A stretch of DNA of 64,000 nt from Rhizobium sp. RCAM05350 (lineage in GTDB: Bacteria; Pseudomonadota; Alphaproteobacteria; Rhizobiales; Rhizobiaceae), in the NCBI GenBank assembly GCA_024426085.1, contig CP087974.1:1302001-1366000 (forward strand), given 5' to 3'. Below, one piece after another: positions 10,091-22,382 of this stretch. The position numbers were made by a program, and so were the translations under genes. Positions within the stretch are counted from its first letter, which is position 1. Each line of letters starts with the position of its first letter. The notes under the pieces were generated by a model that worked only from the letters and a program-made list of their open reading frames with translations, ran no database searches and was not told the DNA's origin.

Positions 10091-12452
10091 ATGGCGGAAG
10101 CGCAGCGGGGACGCGCAGCCGGTGAGCGGTTGCGTCCCAGGTTTCCAGGCTTTTCGCGGCTGGAACGGGACGTTATCCAGCACGCACGGATTTTTACCGA
10201 GCCGGCAGTGCGCCGCCTCGCGGGTGCCGAGCCGTTGCTCAAGCGCTCGATTCCTGATCCTGATTACCGCATTTCTTCTCGTCGTTGCCATTTCCCGCAT
10301 CAACGGCATCATGGTCGAATATGCGCGTATGGAGGCAAGCTCGCGGCAGGTCACCGTTCTTGCTGCGGCCACCGCCAGTGCTGCCCTTCAGGACAACGGC
10401 GTCGCCCTATTCGACAAAGCGCAGAAATGGGATGTTGAACAGCGGCTGAACGCCGCCCTCTCCCCGACATGCTGGAAGCCGATGCCTTCGTACTGACCGT
10501 GCGCAACGACGGTCGGATTTTCGCCAGTTCTCCAGAAGGAGCTGTCTATACGGGGCGTACGCTCAACGCCGTGGCGCCGGAAGTCGCCGCTTTCCAGTAC
10601 TTCGGCGAACGTTCGACGGTGATGAAGACCTTCATCGGCGGTGCCGAGCACATCGTCGCGTTGATGCAAGTTCCGGGCGGCGCAGGAACGCTGCTTGTCG
10701 CAACGCCCCTGGCGCGCATCGAGAAACTGTGGCGCGACGAGGTGTCGCTGAATGTCACCCTGTTCGCCGGCATCTCGGCCATCCTGCTTGTGGTGCTCTA
10801 TGCCTATTACATCCAGGCCAAACGCGCCCGCGATGCCGATCAGATTTTCAAGTGAATCCAACCTGCGGGTCGAAACCGCCTTGTCGCGCGGCCGCTGCGG
10901 CCTTTGGGATTTCGATATGCCGAACCGCCGGCTTTTCTGGTCGCGTTCGATGTACGAGATGCTCGGCATGCCGCCCCAGAGCAATGTGCTGTCGTTCGGT
11001 GACGCTGCACGGCTGATGCACCCGGATGACGGCAGCATCTACAAGGTCGCCCGCACCATCGCCAAAGGCGATGCCCGCCAGATCGACCAGATTTTCCGGA
11101 TGCGCCATGCCGACGGCCACTATGTCTGGATGAGGGCACGTGCGCAGGTTATCCGCACCGCCTCCGGCCGCGTGCACCTGATCGGCATCGCCATGGATGT
11201 CACCGAGCAGCACCGCCTTGCGCAGCGTTACGCCGAAGCCGACCAGCGGCTGGCCGATGCGATCGAATGTACCTCCGAAGCCTTCGTGCTCTGGGACAAG
11301 AACGACCGTCTGGTGATGTGCAACACCCACTATCAGCAGGCCTACAAGCTGCCCGACCGGGTTCTGGTTGCCGGCACGGAACGCTCCGTGGTCAATGCCG
11401 CGGCCGCCCGCCCGATCATCGAGCGGCGCATCGCCGACCCCGACCGGTCCAATCAGTCGCAGACGTCAGAGGTACAGCTCTCCGATCAACGCTGGCTGCA
11501 GATCAATGACCGGCGAACACGCGACGGCGGCCTGGTTTCCGTTGGCACCGACATCACGCTATTGAAGCGGCACCAGGTACGCCTGCGTGAATCCGAGCGC
11601 CGCCTGATGGCGACCATCGGCGACCTCTCGACCTCGCGCATCACTCTGGAACGCCAAAAGGCCGAACTCTCCGTCGCCAACTCCAATTATCAAGCGGAAA
11701 AGGAACGCGCGGAAGCGGCCAACCGGGCGAAATCCGAGTTCCTCGCCAACATGTCGCACGAGTTGCGGACCCCGCTGAACGCCATTCTCGGTTTTTCGGA
11801 AATCCTGCAGAACCAGATGTTCGGTCCGCTCGGCTCGGAGAAATACGACGAGTACTCCCACGACATCCACGACAGCGGCAAACATCTGCTGAACGTCATC
11901 AACGACATCCTCGACATGTCGAAGATCGAGGCCGGCCAGATGAAACTCAACCGGGAAACGATCGATCTCGCACCGCTGATCGAAGAAACCCTGCGTTTCA
12001 CCACCATACCTGCCCAGCAGAAGAACATCTGCGTCGACCAGCAGATCTCCTCCGGCCTGACGATCACTGCCGATCGCCGCGCCATGAAGCAGGTCCTGCT
12101 CAACCTTCTGTCAAACGCGGTTAAATTCACCAATGAAGGCGGCAGGATATCGTTGCGTGCCCGCAAGGTCGCCGGCGCGGTAACTCTGACTATCGCCGAC
12201 ACAGGCATCGGCATCCCGCGCCTCGCGCTGCAGAAGATCGGCCAGCCTTTCGAGCAGGTGCAGAGCCAGTATGCCAAGAGCAAGGGCGGTTCCGGCCTTG
12301 GCCTTGCCATCTCCCGGTCGCTGACCAACCTGCATGGCGGCGCGATGAAGATCTATTCCCAGGAAAACGTCGGCACGATCATTTCCCTGCGCATACCCGA
12401 TACGGCGCCACGCGCCACATCGGAGGCCAAGGCCAATCTGGCCTATGCCTAG
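10091..12452 (+). CDS. pleC: PAS-domain sensor histidine kinase, PleC-type (three indels)
   Basis: Membrane sensor kinase of about 786 residues. The order is a first membrane helix (LITAFLLVVAISRI), a periplasmic sensor part, a second helix (LFAGISAILLVVLYAYYI), a PAS region (FRMRHADGHYVWMRARAQV), a second PAS-like part, the H-box FLANMSHELRTPLNAILGFS and the ATPase motifs NLLSNAVKFT, DTGIGIP and GSGLGLAISRSL. Breaks lie at 10251 (extra T), 10462-10465 (one C missing) and 10850-10851 (extra A). From memory, the S. meliloti PleC gene sits beside glnE in the same way. PleC controls DivK phosphorylation in the cell cycle. A TTG start at 10082 is possible. Confidence 0.75.
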
Positions 12453-12458
12453 CGCATC

Positions 12459-15374
12459 TCAGGGCTTGACGGTCGCTTGAAATATCCGGCGCACGGCTTT
12501 CGACAGGCGCCGGATATCGGCCTCCAGCACTTTGCTGTCCGGCGCATCCCCGGCCCGGCACAGAAGCTCGATCAATCCGGCCGGCGCATCCTTCAGCTCC
12601 AGATCTCCCTCGATGCACAATCGCACGATCTGCGAAAGGTCGGTGAACAGCGTCAGTGCCTCCTGCACGGTATCGAGGTCTGCCGGGGCGATCAAAGCCG
12701 GTCCAAGCAGCCGCAAGACATCGGCCGTAGATGTGCCGCTCGGTGGAGCGACTACACCACGCGCCGGTGCGATCAGGGCAAGATATTGTGCAATGAACTC
12801 GATATCGACCAGCCCGCCAGGGATGAGCTTGAAATCCCAGACATCGCTCGGCGGCTTTTCCTTGTCGATCAGCCCCCGCATCTCCGCGACATCGGCTGTC
12901 ACCTTCGCAATATCGTGGGCCTGACCAAGGACTTCGCTGAAGATGGTGTCGATCTCAGCGATCAGGCTTTCCGCCCCGCACAACGCACGAGCACGTGTCA
13001 ACGCCATGTGCTCCCACGTCCAGGCTTCCTCGCGCTGGTACTTTGCAAAGGCATTGATCCGGGTGGCGACAGGTCCCTTGTTGCCGGAGGGGCGAAGCCG
13101 CATATCGACCTCATAGAGCACGCCTTCGCCGGTTGGCGCCGAAAGTGCTGCAATGAGCCTCTGCGTGATGCGAGTGAAATAGCGGACGGAATCGAGCGGC
13201 TTGGCCCCAACCGATTCCCCTGCGGTCTCATCGTAGTCGTAAAGCAGGATGATATCGACATCGGAGCCGGCTGTCAGCTCGTGGCTGCCCAGTTTACCCA
13301 TGCCGATGACGGCCACTCGCCCGCCCGGGAATTTCCCATGCGCGGTCTCCATCTCGTGCAGCACCGCGTCCAGCGCGGCGGTGATGATCAGGTCGGCCAG
13401 ATCGGTAAATGCGTGCCCCGCCTGCACGCCGGTGATGACGCCGGTCAACAGCCTGATCCCGATCAGAAACCGCTGCTCGGATGCGGTGATCCGCAGCCGG
13501 TCGAGAATGTCTTCATAGTGCCGAGCCGTGGCCAGAAAGCCTTTGATCCGCTCTGCCAGATATTCTCTTGTCGGGAGTTCCACGAGCAACCGAGGATCGA
13601 GCATGCCATCGAAGACATGAGGCTTGCTGGCAATGATATCGGCCAGCCGGGGAGCGGATGACATGATGTTGACAATCAACGAGAGAAGACCGGGATTGTT
13701 GCCGAGCAGCGAAAACAGCTGGATGCCGGACGGTAGACCTGCGATAAATTGATCAAAGCGCAACAGGGCTTCGTCGGCTCGCTTGTTCTGGCCGAAAACC
13801 CGTAAGAGTTCCGGTGTCAACTCCGTCAGCCGCTCGCGTGCTTCGACCGACTGTGTGGCCCGGTACCGGCCGTAGTGCCAGGTCCGGATGGTGCGCGGAA
13901 ATATCCTGCGGCCGGTCGAACCCCAGTTTCTTCAAAGTCTCCAGCGTGTCGGGATCATCTCGCTGACCGGTGAAGACCAGGTTACCGGTCTCGGTCGAGA
14001 GCTTCGCCTCCTGCTCGAACAGCTGGGCATAACGCCGTTCCACCGTCTTGAGTACGCGCGACAATTCGGAGGAAAACGCGGGGACGTCGGCAAAGCCCAT
14101 CATGTAGGCGATGCGTTTCAGTTCAGCGTCGGTGGTCGGCAGAACATGCGTCTGCTCATCGCGCACCATCTGCACCCGGTGCTCGACATCGCGCAGGAAC
14201 CAGTAGGCGGAAATCAGTTCCTCGGCGGTTGTCGTATCGATCCAGTTTGCACGCGCCAAACCGTGCAGCATGGGCTCGGTGGCGCGCAATCGCAGTTCCT
14301 GCATCCGCCCGCCGGCGATCAACTGCTGTGTCTGCACGAAGAATTCGATTTCCCGGATTCCACCACGGCCAAGCTTGATATTGTGGCCTTTGACCATGAT
14401 CTCGCCATGTCCCTTGTGGGCATGGATCTGCCGCTTGATCGAATGAATGTCGGCAATCGCTGCATAATCGAGGTATTTGCGGAACATGAATGGGGTGAGT
14501 TCTCGCAGGAAAGCCTCGCCGGCTTTCAGATCCCCCGCAACCGGACGCCTTGATGAACGCCGCCCTTTCCCAGTTCTGGCCGCGGCTTTCGTAGTAGAGC
14601 ATCGCCGCCTCGACCGGAATGGCAAGCGGCGTCGCGCCGGGGTCGGGCCGAAGACGCAGGTCGGTACGGAAGACATAACCGTCGCCGGTGCGCTCCTGCA
14701 GGATGCGGATCAGCCGGCGCAGCAACCGGGCAAACGTCTCCCGGCGCGTCATCCGCGACGGTGATCAGCGGTGCATGCGGCTCATAAAACACCACAAGAT
14801 CGATATCCGAGGAGTAATTCAGCTCGAAGGCGCCCAGCTTGCCCATGCCGAGAACAACGACACCTGACTGCTCGCTCGGATGTGCCACATCGACGACATT
14901 CAGCTTGCCTGCGTCATGTGCACTCAAAAGCAGATGATCGATGGCGGCGGACACCACCGCACCGGCGAAATCGCTCAGCCACCGCGTCGTCTCACGCGCA
15001 TCGAAAAGACGTGACAGGTCGGCAAGCGCGATTGCAAAAGCGATATCACGCTTGGCCTGCCGCAGTCGCGTCATGATCTCGGCATCGGCCAGCGGTTTGT
15101 AGGCGTCTGCGCTTTTCCAAGCGTCCCGGGCTCTCTGGACGCAGGCATCCAGATAGGGGGTCAGAGGCCCGGCTAGAGCCTGTACGAGAACCTGCGGACA
15201 GGAAACAGCCGTGTCCCTCAGATAAGGCGAGAGCGACAATGCCGCGACGACAAAATCCTTAAGCGACGTTTCGGAAGCCAACAGATCGGTAATGGCCGAA
15301 TGGCTCTTCGCCATATCCTTGAGACTGGAGAGGACGGACTTGGCATCCGTCTGCCTCATCGGCCTGCAGCGCAT
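12459..15374 (-). CDS. glnE: Glutamine synthetase adenylyltransferase/deadenylase GlnE (three indels)
   Basis: Bifunctional enzyme that adenylylates and deadenylylates glutamine synthetase in response to PII. Two nucleotidyltransferase domains are visible: GVVVLGMGKLGAFELNYSSD with DIDLVVF in the N-terminal half, and VAVIGMGKLGSHELTAGSDV with DIILLYD in the C-terminal half. The segment HNIKLGRGGIREIEFFVQTQ is a strong family signature. The frame shifts near 14753, 14547 and 13895, two of them consistent with a lost CG in a CGCG tract. The restored length is about 970 residues. It converges with the PleC-type kinase with only 6 bases between stops. Confidence 0.93.
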
Positions 15375-15458
15375 ATGCCGATATCCGATAACCGCCGCGT
15401 ATCCGTTTGCATGTTGGTCTCTCCCAGCCGCTCCCTGATTTCGGCTGCCCTATGCCTA

Positions 15459-16869
15459 TCAGGCAGAGCGCGATGGGAAAACCATGCTGGCGGTCAAACC
15501 ACGATTGTTTTCAACGTCTGGAACTGTATCACTCAGTTCGAGAGACCCTTGATGCATCTCCATCACCGCCTCGACCAGCGATAGGCCCAGCCCTGTTCCC
15601 GGCTTGCTGCGGCTTTCGTCCAGCCGCACAGAAACGCTCCACCACGTCCTCCCGCTTATTGGCGGGCACACCAGGCCCATGATCCGCCACGGACAACACG
15701 ATCGCCCCATCCCGCCTGGCGAGGTTAACCTTGATCGAAGGATCTGCGCCGCCATCGGAGTATTTGATGGCATTGTCGATCAGATTGCCGAGTGCCTGCC
15801 CGATCAATTCCCGATTGCCGGAAACATGAATATCGGCAGGCACGTCGGCTTCAAGCTTCAACGCCTGTTCGTCAGCCACCGGCTCGTACAGTTCAACGCA
15901 GTCTGCGACGCTCTGCGAAAGATTGACATCGCTCATCTCCGCGGCCGCGGCTCCGGCTTCGACACGGGAGATCATCAGCAGCGCATTGAAAGTCCGGATC
16001 AACTGGTCGGATTCGCCGATGATCTCTTCCAGCGAGGCGCGATAGCCAGAATTGGTCGCCTTGTGCGCCAATGCCGCCTCTGCCTTGTTGCGCAGGCGCG
16101 TCAACGGGGTTTTCAAGTCGTGGGCGATGTTGTCTGAGACCTGCCGCAGCCCCTCGTTCAGCTTTTCGATCCGTCCGAGCATGGCATTGAGCGATTCCGA
16201 CAGCCGGTCGAATTCGTCACCGGATCCGCTCATCGGCAACCGCTGGGAGAGATCCCCCGCCATGATCCGCGTGCTTGCGTCCGACATGCGGTCGATCCGC
16301 TTCAACGCATTGCGGCCGATCGCGAACCAGATGATCAGCGCTCCAATGCCCATGATGCCGAGTGCGACCACAAGGGCCTGCCGCACGAGTACCCGAAATT
16401 TCTCGGGTTCCTGCAAGTCGCGGCCAACCAGAATGCGCAGGCCATTGTCGAGCACCAGCACATGCGCCAATGCCACATGGCTTTCCTTGCGGCTTTCGTC
16501 GGTATAGCGCTGATAGCGGAATGCTTCGCCTGTCCATCCCTCCTTGTCCAGGAGGCCAGGCTGCAGCGAGGCGACATTGCCTGCCAGTATCTCGCCGGTC
16601 GGTCCGGCGATCACGTAAAGATTGGCGCCCGGCTGGCGCGCACGGCGCTCAAGCGTCCGCAGAAGCCCATTGACGCCTCCACGGCTGTAGATCTGCTCTA
16701 TCTGGGAGACTTCCGCCGCAACCGCATCTTTCGTCTGTTGCTCAAGCAGGCGTTGCGACATGCCTGTAACGTAAAAAACCAGAAAAGCAGCACACAGCGA
16801 AAAGAGCAGGAGATAGAGCGCCGACAGGCGAACGGCGGTGGTGCGGAAGAGGACACGCAACCTGCTCAT
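15459..16869 (-). CDS. Two-component sensor histidine kinase (one indel)
   Basis: Membrane sensor kinase of about 469 residues: a helix near the N-terminus (LSALYLLLFSLCAAFLVFYV), a periplasmic domain, a second helix (ALGIMGIGALIIWFAIG), a HAMP region, the H-box VSDNIAHDLKTPLTRLRNKA, the N-box NLIDNAIKYSDGG and the G-box GTGLGLSLVEA. An extra base at 15630 shifts the last 50 codons; correction gives VRLDESRSKPGTGLGLS and a stop at 15459. Its start overlaps the stop of the OmpR-type regulator upstream by four bases, so the two form a co-transcribed pair downstream of degP, suggesting an envelope-stress role. Confidence 0.87.
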
Positions 16870-17555
16870 GCGTCTGTGCGTCCGTCTTCCTTGATCATGT
16901 AGCCGGCACCGCGCACGGTGCGCAGCAACGGCTGATCGAAATCCTTTTCGATCTTGGCATGTAGCCGCGACACGTGCACGTCGATGACATTGGTCTGGGG
17001 ATCAAAATGATAGTCCCAGACATTTTCCAGAAGCATGGTGCGCGTCACCACCTGCCCCGCATTCTTCATCAGATATTCAAGCAGCCGGAACTCGCGTGGC
17101 TGCAGCAGAAGCTCGCGGCCCTGCCGGCGCACCGTATGCGACAGCCGGTCCAGCTCCAGATCGCCGACACGATAGACCATGTCCTGCTCGGGAGCCCCTT
17201 TACGGCGGCCAAGCACTTCGACGCGGGCCAAAAGCTCGTTGAAGGCGTAGGGTTTGGGCAGGTAATCGTCGCCGCCGGCGCGTAATCCCGTGACACGGTC
17301 ATCGACCTGACCGAGTGCCGACAGGATAAGAACCGGGGTGTGGACGCCCTTGCGGCGCAGTTCGGAGATCACCGACAGCCCGTCGCGGCGCGGCAGCATG
17401 CGGTCGATGACAAGCACGTCGTAGCTGTTTTCGCTCGCCATGAACAAGCCGCTCTCGCCGTCACTGGCATGATCGGAGACGATACCAGCCTCATGAAACG
17501 CCTTGGCCAGATAGGCAGCAGCCTCAAGGTCATCTTCGATAATCAGAATCTTCAT
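16866..17555 (-). CDS. OmpR-family response regulator
   Basis: DNA-binding response regulator of 229 residues. The receiver domain starts MKILIIEDDLEAAAYLAKAF, with the phosphorylatable Asp in DVLVIDRMLPRRDG and Lys in DDYLPKPYAFNELL; the winged-helix output domain includes LQPREFRLLEYLMKNAGQVV and NVIDVHVSRLHAKIE. The frame is intact. It overlaps the start of its partner kinase by four bases and lies about 160 bases downstream of degP. A start at 17567 (MVTRM) is also open. Confidence 0.9.
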   Translation of the reverse strand: MKILIIEDDLEAAAYLAKAFHEAGIVSDHASDGESGLFMASENSYDVLVIDRMLPRRDGLSVISELRRKGVHTPVLILSALGQVDDRVTGLRAGGDDYLPKPYAFNELLARVEVLGRRKGAPEQDMVYRVGDLELDRLSHTVRRQGRELLLQPREFRLLEYLMKNAGQVVTRTMLLENVWDYHFDPQTNVIDVHVSRLHAKIEKDFDQPLLRTVRGAGYMIKEDGRTDA

Positions 17556-17714
17556 GCGCGTGACCATAGTACCTGACCCGTATCTTCCACAACCGGTTTG
17601 CCTTTGGGAAATCGCCTGCCTGCCCGGTTGTGCAGGTAAGCCGTGCCTTGAAACGCCAGACGCCGCGAAACCCTGGGGAAGGTCCGCGGCGCCCGGTTGT
17701 TCAGTGGAACCGCG

Positions 17715-19280
17715 TCAGCCCTGGCTGATCGGCAGTGCCACGAAGCGGCTGGCGTTGTCGGCTTCAATCTGGAACAGCGCCTTTGTGCGCCCGTCCTTCT
17801 TGGCGGCCTCGATGACCTTGAGGATGTCGTCAGCCGACTTGACCTCCTGGTTGTTGACGGAAACGATCTTCTGGCCTTCCTTCAGGCCACGATCGCTGGC
17901 GTCGGAGTCCGATCCACCTGAAGAGATCGTCACGCCCTTGCCGTCCTCGGAAGGCGTCACGGTAACGCCGAGATCCGCCAATGCCTTTTCGCTCGACGGC
18001 TGCTGCTCTTCCTGCTGCTGCTCGGCACCGGCAGAGGCGTCCTTGGTATCGGCAGGCAAGGTTCCGACTTCGAGCTTGACGCTTTCCGCCTTGCCATCGC
18101 GCCACAAAGCAACATCGACGCTGGTGCCCGGACGCATCAGGGCAATCTTGCGAGCCAGCTCACGCGGACCCTTGATCGTGTCGCCATTAACGGCAGTGAT
18201 CACGTCACCCTTCTTGATACCCGCCTTCTCGCCGGGAGAACCCGCCTGCGGCTCGATGACAAGCGCGCCGCTCGCCTCGGCCAGACCGAGCGATTCAGCC
18301 ACATCCTTGTCAACCGGTTGGATCTGCACGCCAAGCCAGCCGTGGACACTTCACCATCCTTCATCAGGTCGGTGACGACATCCTTGGCGACGGAAGCGGG
18401 AATGGCGAACGCAATACCAACGTTACCGCCCGATGGCGAGAAGATCGTGGTGTTGATGCCGACCACTTCACCGTTGAGGTTGAAGGTCGGACCACCGGAG
18501 TTACCGCGGTTCACCGCAGCGTCAACCTGCAGATAGTCATCATAAGGACCGGAGCCGATATCGCGGCCACGCGCCGAGATGATGCCGGCGGTCACCGTGC
18601 CACCGAGACCGAAGGGATTGCCGACAGCAACGACCCAATCACCGACGCGGACCTTGCTGTCGTCGGCAAAGCTGACATAGGCGAACGTGCGCTTGTCATC
18701 GACCTTCAGCACGGCGAGATCGGTGCGGCTGTCCTTGCCGATCAGCTTGGCATCCAGTTCCGTGCCGTCATTGAGAATGACGGTAAAGGCGGAGCCGTCC
18801 GAAACGACGTGATTGTTGGTAACGAGATAGCCGTCTTCAGAGATGAAGAAGCCCGAACCCTGCGATGTCGGGCGCAGGCGGCCCGGCTTGCCGTCGCGCG
18901 GTCCATGGTCACGCTCGGCGCGCTTGTCGCCGTTCGGGCCGCCGAATTCCTTGAAGAAACGCTTCAACGGGTGATCGTCGGGAAGTTCGTCCAACCCACG
19001 ACCGCCGAAATCGAAGCTGAAGCCGTTGCCTGCCGCTGGCATCATCGGAAACCGGATTGGCACGCGACTGCACGCGCACGGATACCACCGCCGGCGAAAC
19101 TGCATCGACGACGTTGGCAAAACTCGGAACCTGCGGCGCTTCGATCTTGACGGCGGCGGCAAAGGACTGGGTAACGGCAGCGGGGATGCCGGTCGACAGC
19201 ATGACGGCCGCCAAGCCGGCAACGGTCGAGGTTTTCAAAACGGTCTTGAGGGAGGGCCGCAGTGCGTTTGTCTTGAACAT
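17715..19280 (-). CDS. degP: Periplasmic serine protease/chaperone DegP (Do family; two indels)
   Basis: Periplasmic quality-control protease of about 521 residues. A signal peptide (AGLAAVMLSTGIPAAVTQSF) leads to the trypsin-like domain, with catalytic His in VTNNHVVSDG, Asp in SRTDLAVLKV and Ser in AAVNRGNSGGPTFNLNGEVV, followed by two PDZ domains (GWLGVQIQPVDKDVAESLGL and a C-terminal one near DRGLKEGQKIVSVNNQEV). Breaks lie at 19031 (extra base) and near 18340 (one base missing). It follows the cytochrome c maturation genes, as in other rhizobia where cycHJKL precedes degP. Confidence 0.93.
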
Positions 19281-19489
19281 CCGATTTGCCTTTTCTCTTC
19301 GTGTACGTTTGGCTGACTGGAGGAACAGCCGATGAGAAAGGAATAGTCGAACGCACCTTACTGACTTGTGTCCGGAAAATGAACTTTTGGTAATGTTGGA
19401 GAAATAAACCGGGGGCTCTACCGGGGGATACGCTGAAAAAAGCACCGACAACTGAATGAGCGCCCTTCCTGCCGGAAGCAGCAAGGAAA

Positions 19490-19945
19490 TCAATCCTTCA
19501 AAACAGCGTCCAGCCGCGCCTGCTCGTCCGCAGACAGTGCCGTTCCCGTCACCTTGCCAGTCCTGCGCCTGATAGCAACAAACATTGCTGCGGCACCGGC
19601 AAGAAGTAGCATCACCGGCGCGCCCCACAGGATGAGCGTCTTTGTCTCGAAGCGGGGATTGAGCAGAACGAATTCGCCATAACGCGAAACGACATAGGCA
19701 ATGACTGCTTCGTCGCTATCGCCGTTGCTGATCCGCTCGCGCACCAAGAGGCGCAGATCCTTGGCAAGCTCGGCATTCGAATCGTCGATCGACTGGTTCT
19801 GGCAGACCATGCAGCGCAATTGCGCGGATAGCCCGCGTGCCCGTGCTTCCAGCGCCGGATCGGCCAGCACCTCGTCGGGATTGACGGCAAAAGCCGGCCA
19901 CGCCGATATCACGAGGAAGGCGATGACGAGCAACCGGCGGATCAT
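19490..19945 (-). CDS. ccmH: Cytochrome c maturation protein CcmH/CycL
   Basis: Membrane-anchored thiol-disulfide protein that keeps apocytochrome c cysteines reduced for haem attachment. It has a signal peptide ([16 protein letters not shown]), the redox motif [19 protein letters not shown] and a C-terminal membrane helix ([20 protein letters not shown]), 151 residues in all. The frame is intact. Its ATG overlaps the ccmF stop by four bases, marking translational coupling. Confidence 0.95.
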   Translation of the reverse strand: MIRRLLVIAFLVISAWPAFAVNPDEVLADPALEARARGLSAQLRCMVCQNQSIDDSNAELAKDLRLLVRERISNGDSDEAVIAYVVSRYGEFVLLNPRFETKTLILWGAPVMLLLAGAAAMFVAIRRRTGKVTGTALSADEQARLDAVLKD

Positions 19946-21933
19946 TGCGCGGGCTCCAGAACCGGTTTCTTCTGCTTCTTCGCCCGGGCCGGCGCGCTGA
20001 CCCTGAGGCGTCTGTCGCTCAGCGAAACCGCACCGCCAGCCATCATGAACACCGTCCCGAGCCAGATGCAGAGGATCATCGGCTTCCACCGGATCCTGAC
20101 GACGACGCCACTGTCTTTCATATCATCTCCGAGCGAAACATAGAGCTGACTCAAACCGAACGTGCGGATACCCGCCTCGGTGGTTGGCATCTGCCGTGCG
20201 GTATAGAACCGCTTTGACGACCAGACTTCAGCCACCGCGATGCCGGCTTGGCTGATGGTGAAATGGCCGGATTCTTCGCTATAGTTTGGCCCGTTACCTT
20301 TGCGCAGACCATCGAAACGCAGCGTATAACCGCCCGCATCCGTGGTCATACCCGGTTTCATCTCGACGATATGCTCGGTCTCGAACGCGGTGACCGCGAC
20401 AATGCCTATCAGCGTCACGCCAAGCCCGATATGGGCCAACGCCGTTCCGAAAACCGAACGTGGCAGGCCGGACAGTCGGCGCAGCGCAACAGAACCCGTC
20501 ACCTTGCCTGATCCCGGAGCGCAGGAAAAGCTCCGTCAGCGAACCGGCGATCATGTAGACCCCAAGCGCGATACCGAACAGCGCCATGATCGGGCCGCCG
20601 TTTTGCGCATAGTAGATGACACTTCCGACAATCAGACCGAATGCCACCGCGGCGAACAGCCGTTGTCCCGCGCCGAGCAGATCGCCGCGCTTCCAGGCAA
20701 GCAATGGGCCGAAGGGCACGGCCAGCATCAGCGGCAGCATCAGCAGTCCAAAGGTCATGTTGAAGAAGGGCGGACCGACAGAGATTTTCGCTCCGGTCAC
20801 CGCTTCTGAGCGCCAGCGGATAAAGCGTACCGATCAGCACGGTCGCTGCGGCCGTCGTCAGGATCAGATTGTTGAGGACCAACGCGCCCTCGCGCGAAAT
20901 CAGCGCAAACAGCCCGCCGGCTTTCAGGTGCGCGGCGCGAAAGGCAAACAGCGACAGAGCGCCGCCGATGAAGAGGATGAGGATGATCAGGATGAAGACG
21001 CCGCGCGTCGGGTCGGTGGCAAAGGCGTGAACCGAGGTTAGCACACCGGAGCGGACGAGGAAGGTGCCGAGCAGCGACATCGAGAATGTCATGATCGCCA
21101 GGAGCACCGTCCAGATCTTCAGCGCCTCGCGCTTTTCCATCACCAGCGCCGAATGCAACAGCGCAGTGCCGGCAAGCCATGGAATGAACGACGCATTCTC
21201 GACCGGATCCCAGAACCACCAGCCGCCCCAGCCGAGTTCATAATAGGCCCAATAGGAACCCATCGAGATGCCGGCGGTCAGACAGGTCCAGGCAGCCAGC
21301 GTCCACGGCCGCACCCACCGGGCCCAAGCCGCATCGATGCGGCCTTCGATCAGCGCGGCGATGGCAAAGGAGAAGCAGACGGAAAAACCGACATAACCGA
21401 GGTAGAGCAGCGGCGGATGGATGGCGAGCCCAATATCCTGCAGCACCGGGTTGAGGTCCCGCCCCTCGCCCGGCGCGTCCAGCAACCGGTTGAAAGGATT
21501 GGAGGTCAGAAGGATAAACAGCGAGAACGATGCCGCGATCCAAGCCTGGACGGCCAGAACATTGGCTTTCAGCGTCTCGGGCAGATTGTCGCCAAACACC
21601 GCAACCAGCGCCGAGAAAAAGGTCAGGATCAGCACCCACAGCAGCATCGAACCTTCATGGTTTCCCCAAACGCCGGAAAACTTGTAGATCAGCGGAATCT
21701 GCGAATGCGAATTCTCCCAGACGTTCTGGACAGAGAAATCGGATGTCACATGGGCGTAGGTGAGAACGCCGAACGACAAGGCCATCAGCAGGAACGTGGC
21801 CTTGGCCGCCACGGTACCGATCTCCATCAGCGCCTGGTCGTTTCTGCAACGCACCGATAATCGGCAACACCGCCTGCAGCAGCGATGTGGCGAGCGCCAG
21901 AACCAGCGCATAGTGACCAAGCTCGATGATCAT
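19942..21933 (-). CDS. ccmF: Cytochrome c haem lyase subunit CcmF/CycK (three indels)
   Basis: Large inner-membrane protein that takes haem from holo-CcmE and, with CcmH and CcmI, ligates it to apocytochrome c. The start [20 protein letters not shown] and the tryptophan-rich WWD motif [20 protein letters not shown] are clear, with about fifteen hydrophobic segments. Breaks lie at 21836 (extra base), 20807 (extra base) and 20493 (extra base). Restoration gives about 662 residues, the normal size. It overlaps ccmE upstream and ccmH downstream by four bases each. Confidence 0.94.
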
Positions 21934-22382
21934 TGGATATTTTCCTTGCCGCCGAGATTGACGCCTTGCGCCTTCAGCCGGTCCGCCACGTCCTTGGGCA
22001 TGTAGGTTTCATCATGCTTGGCAAGCACGGTATCGGCAACGAAAACCGGGCTTCCCTCCTTGAAACTGCCTTCTGCAACAACGCCCTGCCCTTCGTGGAA
22101 CAGGTCCGGCAAAATTCCGGTATAGGTCACGGGGACCTTGTCCAGCGTGTCGGTGACGCTGAATGTGATCGTCATGCCCTCGCCTCGCTTGAGCGAACCA
22201 TTCTCAACCAGGCCGCCGAGCCGGATGCGCGTGCCCGGAGCAAGATCAGCCTTGGCGAGGTCGCCGGGGACGTAGAAATAGGCAATTGCCTGGCTGAACG
22301 CGACCATGACCAAAAGCACGGCCGCAACGATGAAGCCGACACCGCCGCCAATGATCACAAGGCGCTTCTGTTTGCGGGTCAT
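21930..22382 (-). CDS. ccmE: Cytochrome c maturation haem chaperone CcmE/CycJ
   Basis: Periplasmic haem chaperone anchored by one N-terminal helix ([20 protein letters not shown]). The OB-fold domain includes [20 protein letters not shown], and the haem-binding His lies in [14 protein letters not shown]. It has 150 residues and an intact frame. It overlaps its neighbours by four bases on both sides within the ccmI-E-F-H operon. Confidence 0.96.
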   Translation of the reverse strand: MTRKQKRLVIIGGGVGFIVAAVLLVMVAFSQAIAYFYVPGDLAKADLAPGTRIRLGGLVENGSLKRGEGMTITFSVTDTLDKVPVTYTGILPDLFHEGQGVVAEGSFKEGSPVFVADTVLAKHDETYMPKDVADRLKAQGVNLGGKENIQ